Assembly: GCF_003966655.1 (NCBI RefSeq)
Contig: NZ_AP018795.1
Span: 372,001-436,000, forward strand
DNA length: 64,000 nt
DNA from: Acidithiobacillus ferridurans
GTDB lineage: Bacteria > Pseudomonadota > Gammaproteobacteria > Acidithiobacillales > Acidithiobacillaceae
Direction of reading: 5' to 3'
Positions 17,977 to 25,789 of the stretch are shown here, piece after piece. The notes under the pieces were generated by a model that worked only from the letters and a program-made list of their open reading frames with translations, did not search any database and was not told the origin of the DNA. The stretch's first letter is position 1; every line of letters starts with the position of its first letter. A program made the position numbers and the translations under genes.

Positions 17977-18032
17977 AGGATATACCCACAATATGACAGT
18001 TTTATGAAACTACAATGACAATTTTATGACAA
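17977..18032 (-). promoter_or_regulatory. PHO-box promoter of the regulator gene
   Basis: Reverse-strand 11-mers TTGTCATAAAA, TTGTCATTGTA, GTTTCATAAAA and CTGTCATATTG are contiguous (18032-17989), followed by TGGGTA and TATCCT as -10 (17982-17977). Half-site period, final CTGTCAYATTG and the 6-nt gap equal those of the exbB promoter. The rest of the gap to 18124 holds only a GGAGACC/GGTCTCC stem at 18072-18090 without a T-run. Confidence 0.7.
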
Positions 18033-18123
18033 AAACCCAGCGCCATACGTACTGCAACACACAGGATTTGCGGAGACCGCAGTGGTCTCCGGCAACTCCA
18101 GCCAGGCATGGAAGATCAGTGAA

Positions 18124-18645
18124 TTACTGAAGCGGGATGGTTTGCTGTTGCGGCTGCTGTGGCTGTTGCGGCGCCGCTGGTTGACTGCTGGTCTGAGGCA
18201 ATACCACCCCTGCCGGGGCCTGAGGACTGGCGGTCATGCCCAGCCGTTGCGAAAGCAGCTTCTGGAACTGCAAAGATAGTGGCTTGTCGCCAAAAGTCCC
18301 GATACGGATGTTGACCTTGGTAACATCCGTGGCCATGGAAGTCAGCGTTACCTTGGCGGTCTGGCCGTCCGTGGTGGTACCCTCGATCAGATACTCGGAC
18401 GGACTCTTGCGGATTTCGCCGTTATAGTGGATGCTCATTTCTCCGAATGCCGCCTTCGACGCTGCACTGACCCGCGTCACCGACGTCGGATAGTAGGCGT
18501 AGAAATTGGCGACCCCGCCATTTTCCACATAGGCCACGGCCCCACCACCAGCCCCGGCCGCGAGAAGCGCCACGCAACCACCAAGCGGCAGAGCTGCTAC
18601 CACACCCACTACCGCCAACCACGCCAACCGCCGTTGCGTCGCCAT
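18124..18645 (-). CDS. DUF3568-type lipoprotein
   Basis: The 173-residue protein has a signal peptide with lipobox LGGC (cysteine near residue 24), then a glycine-rich AAGAGGGAVAY stretch and a body (YPTSVTRVSAASKAAFGEM...VNIRIGTFGDKPLSLQFQKLLSQRL) typical for DUF3568 lipoproteins. The C-terminal 35 residues are a Gln/Pro-rich low-complexity tail. It is membrane-anchored, function unknown. A single TTGTCAC half-site lies about 30 nt upstream, not enough to claim PHO control. Confidence 0.7.
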   Translation of the reverse strand: MATQRRLAWLAVVGVVAALPLGGCVALLAAGAGGGAVAYVENGGVANFYAYYPTSVTRVSAASKAAFGEMSIHYNGEIRKSPSEYLIEGTTTDGQTAKVTLTSMATDVTKVNIRIGTFGDKPLSLQFQKLLSQRLGMTASPQAPAGVVLPQTSSQPAAPQQPQQPQQQTIPLQ

Positions 18646-18832
18646 GCCAACCCCCTAGCTCCAATCCAAGAAATAGTGACAAAAACCCGGCAGAACCGGG
18701 CTTCTTCGCTATTGTCTGAAATCCTATCACAGCTCACCCATGAACATCCACACCGACCAGCCAGTCTCCATTCCGCGCCTTCATGGGTTCCAGAGACAGG
18801 TTTATATCGAACGCGGAAGACAAAGGTGCATA

Positions 18833-18888
18833 TTGTCACCAAAAAGTCACCTCAGTGACGCATTGCTGTCACATTGGACTGCTAATAT
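18833..18888 (+). promoter_or_regulatory. PHO-box promoter in front of a truncated secreted-protein gene
   Basis: Contiguous 11-mers TTGTCACCAAA, AAGTCACCTCA, GTGACGCATTG and CTGTCACATTG (18833-18876) are followed by GACTGC and a TAATAT -10 (18883-18888). The architecture is the same as at the regulator and exbB promoters. The gene start at 18939 follows with a TTAGGAGG ribosome site. A further TTGTCACC overlaps the -10. Confidence 0.7.
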
Positions 18889-18938
18889 TGTCACCATTCC
18901 AGGTGGCAAAAGATTGGCATTTGTTAGGAGGTAGCCGC

Positions 18939-19070
18939 ATGAACACCATAAACCAAGGCCCGGCACACCCGCTGGATCGGTTATCTGCCTATAGCGGAAC
19001 GATCTTTTTGGTCAGCGGGACCTGCGCCGTTGCAAGGCCGTCCTGGGCGCAAGGCTCTGCCCTCCGCGCG
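18939..19070 (+). pseudogene. Signal-peptide remnant of a secreted, probably TonB-dependent receptor gene
   Basis: ATG 18939 follows TTAGGAGG and encodes a long signal peptide (SAYSGTIFLVSGTCAVARPSWAQGSA) of the kind seen on TonB-dependent receptors. After the predicted cleavage site near WAQG the sequence loses any family resemblance, although the frame stays open to 19310. The intact PHO-box promoter and ribosome site show that a regulated envelope protein was once made here. Identity as a receptor is inferred from the promoter shared with exbB-exbD-tonB. Confidence 0.45.
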
Positions 19071-19243
19071 TCGCTTTGGCGCCGCCCCCTTCTGATATTT
19101 TCAGAACCTGCATCAAAGACCGGATATAAGGCAGCAACCAGACCTCAACATGTCAGAAGTCGAAAACCATCTTACGAACATGGAGGCATCCATATAAGCG
19201 TTTTCAAATCGTCACCAAGGATATCACTAAGTTGCGAGATTAA

Positions 19244-19345
19244 CTGTCGAACTCGGCGGCGCGCGATGTCGGCCAATACAACGTCAGCGCCTGCCTGCCG
19301 GTGGACGTGATCGGTGTCTACGTGTTGTTGCCGGACGCTCTGTAA
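19244..19345 (+). pseudogene. C-terminal tail of a larger protein, possibly an SNF2-type helicase
   Basis: A short frame ends in ARDVGQYNVSACLPVDVIGVYVLLP-DAL and a TAA at 19343-19345. The VSACLPVDVIGVYVLLP segment resembles the tail of large SNF2-type helicases found in mobile regions. An in-frame TAA at 19241 and lack of sense upstream mark it as a fragment. The assignment is tentative. It sits between the receptor remnant and a toxin-antitoxin operon, consistent with a rearrangement junction. Confidence 0.3.
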
Positions 19346-19364
19346 TGTACACTTTGATGTACAT
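19345..19364. promoter_or_regulatory. Operator palindrome of the Phd/PIN toxin-antitoxin operon
   Basis: ATGTACA-CTTTGA-TGTACAT is an inverted repeat with perfect 7-bp arms, 20 nt before the antitoxin start. Antitoxins of this class normally bind such a site for autorepression. Confidence 0.55.
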
Positions 19365-19384
19365 CATCTGACGGGAGTACATTC

Positions 19385-19606
19385 ATGCCGGAAACCACCT
19401 TCACCGAATTACGCAACCACGCCAAGACCTGGTTCGATCTGGTCGAGAGCGGACAGACGGTGCGCGTATTGCGCAACGGCAAACTCATCGCCGAAATTCA
19501 CCCCATCCCGGCGCAACTGCCTTCGTGGAAGCAGCGTCCGGCGCGCCCACTGGCCATCGGTGGCAAGGAGATCAGCCGGCTCATCCTCGACGAGCGCGGA
19601 GACTGA
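19385..19606 (+). CDS. Type II antitoxin, Phd/YefM family
   Basis: The 73-residue protein begins TTFTELRNHAKTWFDLVESGQTVRVLRNGKLIAEIHPI, the DNA-binding and dimerisation part of Phd/YefM antitoxins. The C-terminal segment (PLAIGGKEISRLILDERGD) is the probable toxin-binding tail. Its stop overlaps the start of the PIN toxin gene by one base (TGATG), so the pair is translationally coupled. ACGGGAG precedes the ATG. Confidence 0.85.
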   Translation: MPETTFTELRNHAKTWFDLVESGQTVRVLRNGKLIAEIHPIPAQLPSWKQRPARPLAIGGKEISRLILDERGD

Positions 19607-20019
19607 TGCGCGTCTATTTCGACTCGTCGGCCTTTGCCAAGCGCTACATCGACGCAACCGGCACTGCTGACGTCCTGGCGTGGTGCGAACGGGCCAGCGA
19701 ACTGGCACTGTCGGTCATCGCCGTGCCTGAACTGATCTCCGCCTTCTGCCGTCTGCAACGGGAAGGACGCCTGACGGAGGCGCAATACCAGATCATCAAG
19801 CGCGCCCTTATGCTCGACATCGCCGATGCGCTGATCTGCGATACCACTCCCCAGGTCCTCCAGCACGCCGTCAAAGCCTTGGAAAACCACACGCTGCGCG
19901 GCATGGACGCCATCCACCTGGGCGCCGCCCTCGCCTGCACCGCCGAAGTGTTCATCTCGGCCGATGCCCGCCAATGTCGCGCCGCCGAGGCCTTCGGTCT
20001 GCAGGTGGTATCGCTATGA
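19606..20019 (+). CDS. PIN-domain ribonuclease toxin (VapC-like)
   Basis: The 137-residue protein has the PIN acidic residues in order: YFDSSAFAKRY (D6), VPELISA (E), LRGMDAIHLGAAL (D) and FISADARQ (D). VapC-type toxins cleave tRNA or rRNA when not held by the antitoxin. The start ATG overlaps the antitoxin stop; the frame is open upstream but that part is the antitoxin in another frame. A third gene follows with a 4-nt overlap. Confidence 0.87.
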   Translation: MRVYFDSSAFAKRYIDATGTADVLAWCERASELALSVIAVPELISAFCRLQREGRLTEAQYQIIKRALMLDIADALICDTTPQVLQHAVKALENHTLRGMDAIHLGAALACTAEVFISADARQCRAAEAFGLQVVSL

Positions 20020-20438
20020 AACACCAGCCACGCCACCATCTCGCCTTCGCTACCCTGCCTTTCACTCGCGCCCAATGGAACCCTGCGCGCACAAAACCGC
20101 GACCAATATACTTGGCTGAACCACATGCCCGCCAGTTCACGCGCCTTCCCACTTGGCTGGCGCAGCATGACGAAGCTCTGCGTGCCGTGCTTACACCCGA
20201 TTTGATGCTGAAAATAGCCCTACTTGAAAAAACCGGCCATAACCACGGCGTTGAGCATGTCCTGTCCGCCAACCCGCAAGCCGTCTGCCTCGCCTCTGCC
20301 AGACACCCCACCCGCGTCACGGTTACGGGCACTGTGGATGACGGGTACCAAGTCTATTTCGAGACAAACTCAGCCACACTACCGGGAGAGTTGGCCCGTT
20401 GTTTCCCAGGTGGACATAGGAATTGGACCGCCAATTAG
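20016..20438 (+). CDS. Hypothetical protein coupled to the toxin gene
   Basis: The 140-residue product begins MKHQPRHHLAF and overlaps the PIN toxin gene by 4 nt (ATGA), so it is probably translated with it. It is basic and proline-rich at the N-terminus, with HHLAFATLPFTRAQW and a C-terminal beta-rich TRVTVTGTVDDGYQVYFETN segment. I do not recognise a family. It has no signal peptide or membrane helix. It may be a third component of the toxin-antitoxin operon or a bystander. The 234 bases after it (20439-20672) show no gene. Confidence 0.5.
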   Translation: MKHQPRHHLAFATLPFTRAQWNPARTKPRPIYLAEPHARQFTRLPTWLAQHDEALRAVLTPDLMLKIALLEKTGHNHGVEHVLSANPQAVCLASARHPTRVTVTGTVDDGYQVYFETNSATLPGELARCFPGGHRNWTAN

Positions 20439-20672
20439 GTGCTAACCGGCGCTGGATAGGCCGGTCGTGGTAGAGAGATGGGGTGATGGTGCGAGGATAA
20501 ATCCTGGGCTGTGTTTTCTGGGGCGGTTCCGTCGTGGGCGGAAGGCAGGGCCACTATTTGGCCAGGGAAGCAACCCGAAACAAGAAGTCAGTCCAGCCCA
20601 CCCAGCCCTGCAATAGCCTCAATGTAGAACATAATCGGGGGTCGTGAATTGCTTTTCTCTCGAAGTATTTCC

Positions 20673-22151
20673 TTAGAAGCGATATTTGAAGTAAAAGCGA
20701 TTACTGAAATACGGGTTCTGATAATGTGCATAACCAGCCTCATTTTGTGCTATAGATATATCAGTATAATCAGCAATATAAAGCCCATTAAGAATACTGG
20801 AAAGATCATAGGAAAAGCCCAAATCCATGGACCAGAGTTTCTGATTAGGAACAGCTTCGCCCGTTGGAAAGCCGTATGCACCATTATAGGAGTAAACACT
20901 CCCCCCAAAGCCATAACGAACCAGATACCGAATAAAGCTGGCGTTAAACTTGAGCCGGTTGGCAAAAAAACCAAAGTTGGACGCTATACCATACGCATAC
21001 CCAGGACCATAATCCGAAATACCGGTTTGCATGGTGGTGGTATAAAGTGTCCCGCTGATATCATTGTACGGATGAACCATGCCGCCATGGCGAAAAGAAT
21101 TATAATTTCTGGGACTATAGTCTGCTACCAGAGCCACATTATCATCATAATTTCTAGCGAATTTCACCCCGATTCGACCGCCGTAAATATGGGCATCTAC
21201 CGAATCTGCGTTTAGCGCATTCAAGAAGCTTGTACTTACTCCTGAACTTCCTTCGGAAACCATCTGGAAGTTCCCGAACAAGAAAACGCCGTTGGAGATC
21301 GGACGGCTGATTTCAGCGTCTCCGTAACACATATTTGCAAAACCATAAAAATGGTAATCCCAGACCTGGAGTTCCAGATGATTGCCTAGGAATGGGGTTT
21401 GGTAGCGTGCTCCTAACACGTAGAAACCATTGGTATGCGCACTGGTATAACGATTACCCGTGGTGAACGTTGCACTGAAACGACTGGCATAACTGTATAT
21501 ACGTGCAGCCATGAAGCTCAGTGTCGCGGGTGAACCACCAATAGCTAAAGGACTGTTGCCAGACCACTGTTCATCCTTGGGATGACCGATAATGTCCACG
21601 ACTGCACTGATGCCAGTAAAAGCCCGTGGATTATACGTATAATCATCCCAGTTGGCATAAGGAGTATCGATAAACTGACGGCCAGCACGGATAATAAAAG
21701 GACCATGGTGATATTGCAAATAGGCCTGACGCACTATGGCGATGCCATGACTGGGATAAGGGCCAGTCAGTTCCGGATCTTCATGCTGATAAAAACCGGT
21801 CCAGGTGGCAAAATCTCCACCGACCCCCAGACTGAATCCTGCAAATTGTGGACTATGCACATATAGATGACCACCCAGAGCCAGCGAATGCGTGTCTTGT
21901 CTCGTATGCGCATGATTCAGATAGCTGAAATTAATAATCCCCAACATCGCGGAAATTTTGCTGTTGGAAATAGCACTGTCGATGAGGGTATTGGAAGGGA
22001 TCAAAGAACTTGAGGGCGTCCCCGCCGTGGATAATGTGGACATTCCAAGACCAATGGCACATAATACGACCATACTACAAGCCAGACTATTTCTGGATGG
22101 GCTTCTTCCGGAAAGCGCTCTACGAAATCCACATTTATAATTTTTAATCAT
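20673..22151 (-). CDS. Outer-membrane porin, OprD-like
   Basis: The 492-residue protein has a long signal peptide (hydrophobic part about 24-42), and a body of amphipathic strands ending in YFSNRFYFKYRF with C-terminal phenylalanine, the beta-barrel assembly signal. FIIRAGRQFIDTPYANWDDYTYNPRAFTGI corresponds to the R-x-G-R-Q...P-x-A...P-x-x-F-x-G motif of OprD-family substrate-specific channels. It follows an MFS sugar transporter gene in the same direction, with an IS scrap in between, so a joint role in sugar or organic-solute uptake is plausible. Codon use is more AT-rich than in the housekeeping genes, which hints at transfer. Confidence 0.75.
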   Translation of the reverse strand: MIKNYKCGFRRALSGRSPSRNSLACSMVVLCAIGLGMSTLSTAGTPSSSLIPSNTLIDSAISNSKISAMLGIINFSYLNHAHTRQDTHSLALGGHLYVHSPQFAGFSLGVGGDFATWTGFYQHEDPELTGPYPSHGIAIVRQAYLQYHHGPFIIRAGRQFIDTPYANWDDYTYNPRAFTGISAVVDIIGHPKDEQWSGNSPLAIGGSPATLSFMAARIYSYASRFSATFTTGNRYTSAHTNGFYVLGARYQTPFLGNHLELQVWDYHFYGFANMCYGDAEISRPISNGVFLFGNFQMVSEGSSGVSTSFLNALNADSVDAHIYGGRIGVKFARNYDDNVALVADYSPRNYNSFRHGGMVHPYNDISGTLYTTTMQTGISDYGPGYAYGIASNFGFFANRLKFNASFIRYLVRYGFGGSVYSYNGAYGFPTGEAVPNQKLWSMDLGFSYDLSSILNGLYIADYTDISIAQNEAGYAHYQNPYFSNRFYFKYRF

Positions 22152-22161
22152 GGAATTCTTC

Positions 22162-22454
22162 TTACCCCAGCCCCACGAACCAGCGGAACGGAAGGTGGTA
22201 ATCCATCTGCTCCATCAGTCGTCGCTCGGGGCGGATGCTGTAAAAGCCTTGCAGCAGCAAGGCACGAAGGAGATGCTCCGGGGAATGGAAGGACAGCCAA
22301 GGTGTGAATAGATGCGCCTGAAATGACCACCCAGTTCCGCAAGGGACAGGTCCACAATCACCCGGATGACATGTAGAGGATGATCCGCAGGAACCCGCTG
22401 TTCCGGCGACAGATAGCTGAACATGCTCTGTGTCTCCACTTTAGCCCCGCGCAT
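22162..22454 (-). pseudogene. IS5-type transposase N-terminal fragment with frameshift
   Basis: ATG 22454 opens MRGAKVETQSMFSYLSPEQ, then VPADHPLHVIRVIVDLSLAEL, which is the start of IS5-family transposases. Near 22290 one base is missing: the frame then continues in another phase as PEHLLRALLLQGFYSIRPER and RLMEQMDYHLPFRWFVGLG before TAA at 22162-22164. The catalytic DDE region is absent. The fragment lies between the sugar transporter and porin genes, 10 nt before the porin start, and terminal repeats are not evident. Confidence 0.75.
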
Positions 22455-22491
22455 CCCTTCGTCCTCCAGATTCCTAAATCCGAGCTTCAAA

Positions 22492-23889
22492 TTATAGACT
22501 ATCTTCGATCTGCTCCAAGGTCTTACCCTTTGTTTCTGGTACAATCCATAGGGTAAATAGGATCGCCAAAACAGTCATTGACGCATAAAATATGAAAGTA
22601 GGGCCGCGTCCAATCATCAATAACAAGTCTAGGAATATACCGGAAATCACCATGTTTGAGACCCAATTAGCGACGGTTGCAATACTCATGGCCCTACCCC
22701 GGATAGCGAGCGGAAAAATCTCAGAGATCATTAGCCAGAAAATAGGTCCAAGGCCAATAGCAAAAAAAGCGACAAAGATAGCAACCATACCCACGATGAT
22801 ATAAGTCAGTGCGCCGTGAAGCTGTATCATGAATCCAGTACCAATAAAAATAAGACTGACCAGCATACCATAGAGACCAAAAAGCAGCATTTTGCGACGA
22901 CCGGCGGTGTCCAATAACCGCATTGCGACGCTTGTCATGATCACATTGACGGCACCAATACCCACGGTGGCGAGAATGGAAGCTGAAGCCGAAGATAAAC
23001 CGGCATCCTGGAAAATGGTCGGTGCAAAATAAATAACCACATTGATACCCGTTATTTGTTGAAAAACTGCCAGACCGATACCGACGATAAGGGGCTTACG
23101 GACCTTACGTTTCAGCAGCAACGACCAGGGCGCTGCCCGATGGCTGCCCTCAACAACATCGCGACGTAGATCTCCAAGCTCTTCGGAAACGTCCTGACGT
23201 CCCCGCAAAAAACGAAGCCCTGCCGCCGCCTTTTCTATGAGATCACGCCCCGCCAACCATCGAGGACTTTCCGGCAGGATCATCATTCCCCCAAGCAAGA
23301 TAAAGCCGGGAATGGCACCGATTGCCAGCATCCATCGCCAACCATCGGTGACACCAGAGAGCATATAATCAACCAGATAAGATACAAAAATACCCACGGT
23401 AATATAAAATTGATTAATGGTTACAATGGCACCGCGCCAATGCGCCGCTGTGATTTCTGATAGGTACAGAGGGGTAATCATGGAAGATACCCCAATGGCG
23501 GCTCCTACCATAACCCGGCCCAGGAAGAGAAGGGGTATGGTCCAAGCCACTGAGGCCAAAATCGCACCCGCTGAGAAGAGAACGGCGGCAACGATCAGTA
23601 CGGTGCGACGTCCAAAAGCATCTGCAAGTGCTCCGGCAAATGCTGCGCCCACGGCGGCAGCGGCCAGTGCGATTGCAACAAATAGCCCCTTCATGCTTGC
23701 ATCAAAGTGAAAAACTTGATTTAAAAACAAGAGAACACCAGCGACGACACCGGTGTCGTAGCCAAATAGCAATCCACCGAGCCCAGCGACAATTGCAATC
23801 AAAATAAATCGCCAGTCTTTCTTGGGTTGGCGTGTCTCTATCTCGCGCATCCGACGAATCTCCTCATGAGAACTTATAGGCTCTTTCAA
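22492..23889 (-). CDS. MFS sugar:proton symporter (SP family)
   Basis: The 465-residue inner-membrane protein has 12 predicted helices and the sugar porter motifs: GGLLFGYDTGVVAG near residue 37, DAFGRRT after helix 2, PESPRWLAGRD before the central loop, QQITGINVVIYFAPTIF in helix 7, DTAGRRKML, and PETKGKTLEQIE at the C-terminus. GalP, XylE and AraE are relatives; the exact sugar cannot be told. It is upstream of the OprD-like porin and separated from it by the IS5 remnant. Confidence 0.9.
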   Translation of the reverse strand: MKEPISSHEEIRRMREIETRQPKKDWRFILIAIVAGLGGLLFGYDTGVVAGVLLFLNQVFHFDASMKGLFVAIALAAAAVGAAFAGALADAFGRRTVLIVAAVLFSAGAILASVAWTIPLLFLGRVMVGAAIGVSSMITPLYLSEITAAHWRGAIVTINQFYITVGIFVSYLVDYMLSGVTDGWRWMLAIGAIPGFILLGGMMILPESPRWLAGRDLIEKAAAGLRFLRGRQDVSEELGDLRRDVVEGSHRAAPWSLLLKRKVRKPLIVGIGLAVFQQITGINVVIYFAPTIFQDAGLSSASASILATVGIGAVNVIMTSVAMRLLDTAGRRKMLLFGLYGMLVSLIFIGTGFMIQLHGALTYIIVGMVAIFVAFFAIGLGPIFWLMISEIFPLAIRGRAMSIATVANWVSNMVISGIFLDLLLMIGRGPTFIFYASMTVLAILFTLWIVPETKGKTLEQIEDSL

Positions 23890-24364
23890 TATCTTTTTGT
23901 ATTATTAACAGCTAGTTGCAGAGAATTCAATAACGCTTGTGGACTGGATAATGCCACACAGAATTGTTGCAAGAAATTTTATTTTACGTGCAACGCCTAA
24001 GTGCAGTTCGATAGCGGTAGAGAAATTCGAAGAGTTCTGGAACGGTCACTTTGAAATACAGGTTGCCGCAAAAAACAGAGTCAGTATGGAGCACATCCAT
24101 GGAGAAATCAACGCAAGTCCTTTTCAGGTTTACCTGTCTCAACCCGGTTCTTCGCCATTTCAAACCCCGGTCTTCATCCACATCCGCGATACCGTTCGCT
24201 GCGCCGAGAATGAATTGCGGGTGGCAAACCAGGGCCTACGGAATCTGAGACTGGAGTTTGTCACTCTCTCAGCATTACCGGAATTAACCGCATTTTTAGA
24301 ATTACCCACCGCACCTAATGCTGGTGTCCGGGGTCGGCTTAGGATATTGGTCCCGCTTCCCGGC
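23890..24364. other. Non-coding or decayed region
   Basis: This stretch between the divergent-side start of the sugar transporter gene and the 3' end of sixA has frames open on both strands, but none resembles a known family or has a convincing ribosome site. It includes the transporter promoter region and is AT-rich near 23890-24000. I see nothing else in it. Confidence 0.4.
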
Positions 24365-24847
24365 TCAACGGTCTGCAAGACTGGCCAGCACCTTGGGATG
24401 GGCGTACCAGCGCAGCATACCGCTCAACGCGCCGTCCTCATCCAGGTCCACCGCCAGCGCCGCTGCGGTCTTGATCGGCAGCACGGCACCAGTGAGGCGT
24501 TCTGCCCAGTTTCCCAGGTGGGGCTGATGCCCGACTAGGATCAAGGCCTTGGGCTGGGGATCCAGATCCCGCCAATCGCTGGCGAGAACCTCCAGATCGC
24601 CCGCCGCTATGGCGTCGTGCTCCCGAACCTTTTTCACCTTAAAGGCGTTGGCCAGGATATCGGCGGTCTGGCGAGCACGTGGCAAGGGGCTGGTCCAGAT
24701 CACGACCTTCCCTGACACGCAAAGTCGCAATCCTTGCGCCATCCCCTTTACCGTCGAACGTCCTGTAGTGGTCAGTTCCCGCTCAAGATCAGACGACCGT
24801 GCCGCCGGGTCTTCCGCCTTGCCGTGTCGCACCAACACGAGTTGCAT
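24365..24847 (-). CDS. sixA: Phosphohistidine phosphatase SixA
   Basis: The 160-residue histidine-phosphatase-superfamily protein starts MQLVLVRHGKAEDP, with the catalytic RHG. It continues with RELTTTGRSTVKGMAQGL, WTSPLPRARQTADIL and the second histidine in LILVGHQPHLGNWAERL. SixA-type enzymes remove phosphate from HPt domains or PtsO. ATG 24847 lies behind a strong GGAGGAGG; the open frame upstream is not family-like. Confidence 0.88.
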   Translation of the reverse strand: MQLVLVRHGKAEDPAARSSDLERELTTTGRSTVKGMAQGLRLCVSGKVVIWTSPLPRARQTADILANAFKVKKVREHDAIAAGDLEVLASDWRDLDPQPKALILVGHQPHLGNWAERLTGAVLPIKTAAALAVDLDEDGALSGMLRWYAHPKVLASLADR

Positions 24848-24910
24848 AACTATTCCTCCTCCGAACCAGAGCGAACCACGGCGAACGGAAAAACCCACGA
24901 AGCCATTAAA

Positions 24911-24942
24911 AGAAAAGGCGCTCGTGAACTTCCACGAACGCC
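24911..24942 (-). terminator. Rho-independent terminator of tRNA-Leu
   Basis: On the reverse strand GGCGTTCGTG-GAAGTT-CACGAGCGCC forms a strong stem with one weak pair region, followed by TTTTCTTTT. It lies just downstream of the tRNA 3' end. Confidence 0.75.
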
Positions 24943-24956
24943 CACCTACTTAATAA

Positions 24957-25043
24957 TGGTACCGAGAGTCGGACTCGAACCGACACGATGTCACCACCAC
25001 CGGATTTTGAGTCCGGCGCGTCTACCAGTTCCGCCATCCCGGC
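24957..25043 (-). tRNA. tRNA-Leu (anticodon CAA)
   Basis: An 87-nt cloverleaf with encoded CCA. The anticodon loop reads CTCAAAA between CCGGA and TCCGG stems, giving CAA. The long variable arm (GTGGTGACATCGT) is that of a class II leucine tRNA. The T-loop is GTTCGAGTC. Confidence 0.95.
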
Positions 25044-25138
25044 AAAATACCAAGCCGTATAGTAAATCGTCTGGCCGCCCCAGGCAAGACGCATCGGACT
25101 CACCCGGTAGGCGGAAAACCGAGACGCCGTGCCGCACC

Positions 25139-25675
25139 TCACCAACCCCATGGGCCCCACGGCCCCCAAGGCCCCCACGGTCCCCAGGGTCCGCCGTACC
25201 AACCACCGTTGATAAACACCGCACTCGTAGCGGGTTGCGGTACCTCCACCGGCCATAAATACACGGTGCTGGCTTGCAGTTGGGGATAGGGATAATCATA
25301 CCCGCCGACCTTTTCCACTTGCACCCCGGTCACGGTACCAATAAAGGTAAGCTCCCGTCCCGCCGCATAGAGCACCGGGTCGTAGAACCCGGGCGCACAG
25401 GCAATAAACCGCCCTTCATCCGATTTTTCCCCACCCTTGTAAGGCCGTCCATCCTGACGCAGCGGCAGCGCCATTACCGTAAAGCACGTCTCCTGAGCCT
25501 TCGGCTGCGCTTTGATGAGTGTGCCGCCCCAACGCACCAGCTTGCCGTTTTCCGCGCCTGTTTGCGCCTGACGCGGCGTAACGGACGGGAACTGCCCACT
25601 CACCGGCGTTACCGTCGCGCACCCCCCCAGAGCCAGCGCTACGATCATACCCGTCAAGACCTTCGATATGTTCAT
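25139..25675 (-). CDS. Slp-family outer-membrane lipoprotein
   Basis: The 178-residue product has a lipobox ALGGC (cysteine near residue 19) and the Slp body: VRWGGTLIKAQPKAQETCFTVMALPLRQDGRPYKG, then GRFIACAPGFYDPVLYAAGRELTFIGTVTG. Slp proteins are outer-membrane lipoproteins linked to starvation and acid stress. The C-terminus carries a run of four PWG units in a GPWGPWG array. ATG 25675 follows AGGAGGG; the frame is open upstream but lacks a signal. Confidence 0.88.
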   Translation of the reverse strand: MNISKVLTGMIVALALGGCATVTPVSGQFPSVTPRQAQTGAENGKLVRWGGTLIKAQPKAQETCFTVMALPLRQDGRPYKGGEKSDEGRFIACAPGFYDPVLYAAGRELTFIGTVTGVQVEKVGGYDYPYPQLQASTVYLWPVEVPQPATSAVFINGGWYGGPWGPWGPWGPWGPWGW

Positions 25676-25789
25676 TTCACCCTCCTGAGCATCGCCATCG
25701 TTGACCGGTAAACACCTCAGTATAGACCATCTTTCCGGGCACATTACTGCGTAAAACCAAGCGCATGTTGGATGCCCCCACCGGAACGG

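Noticed and set aside
17160-18890. TGTCA repeats as a CRISPR-like array
   Set aside because: Period is 11 bp with short degenerate units and promoter position; no spacers or cas genes.
23939-24538. 199-codon + strand open frame near sixA
   Set aside because: It overlaps sixA antisense in its second half, has no ribosome site and no family resemblance.
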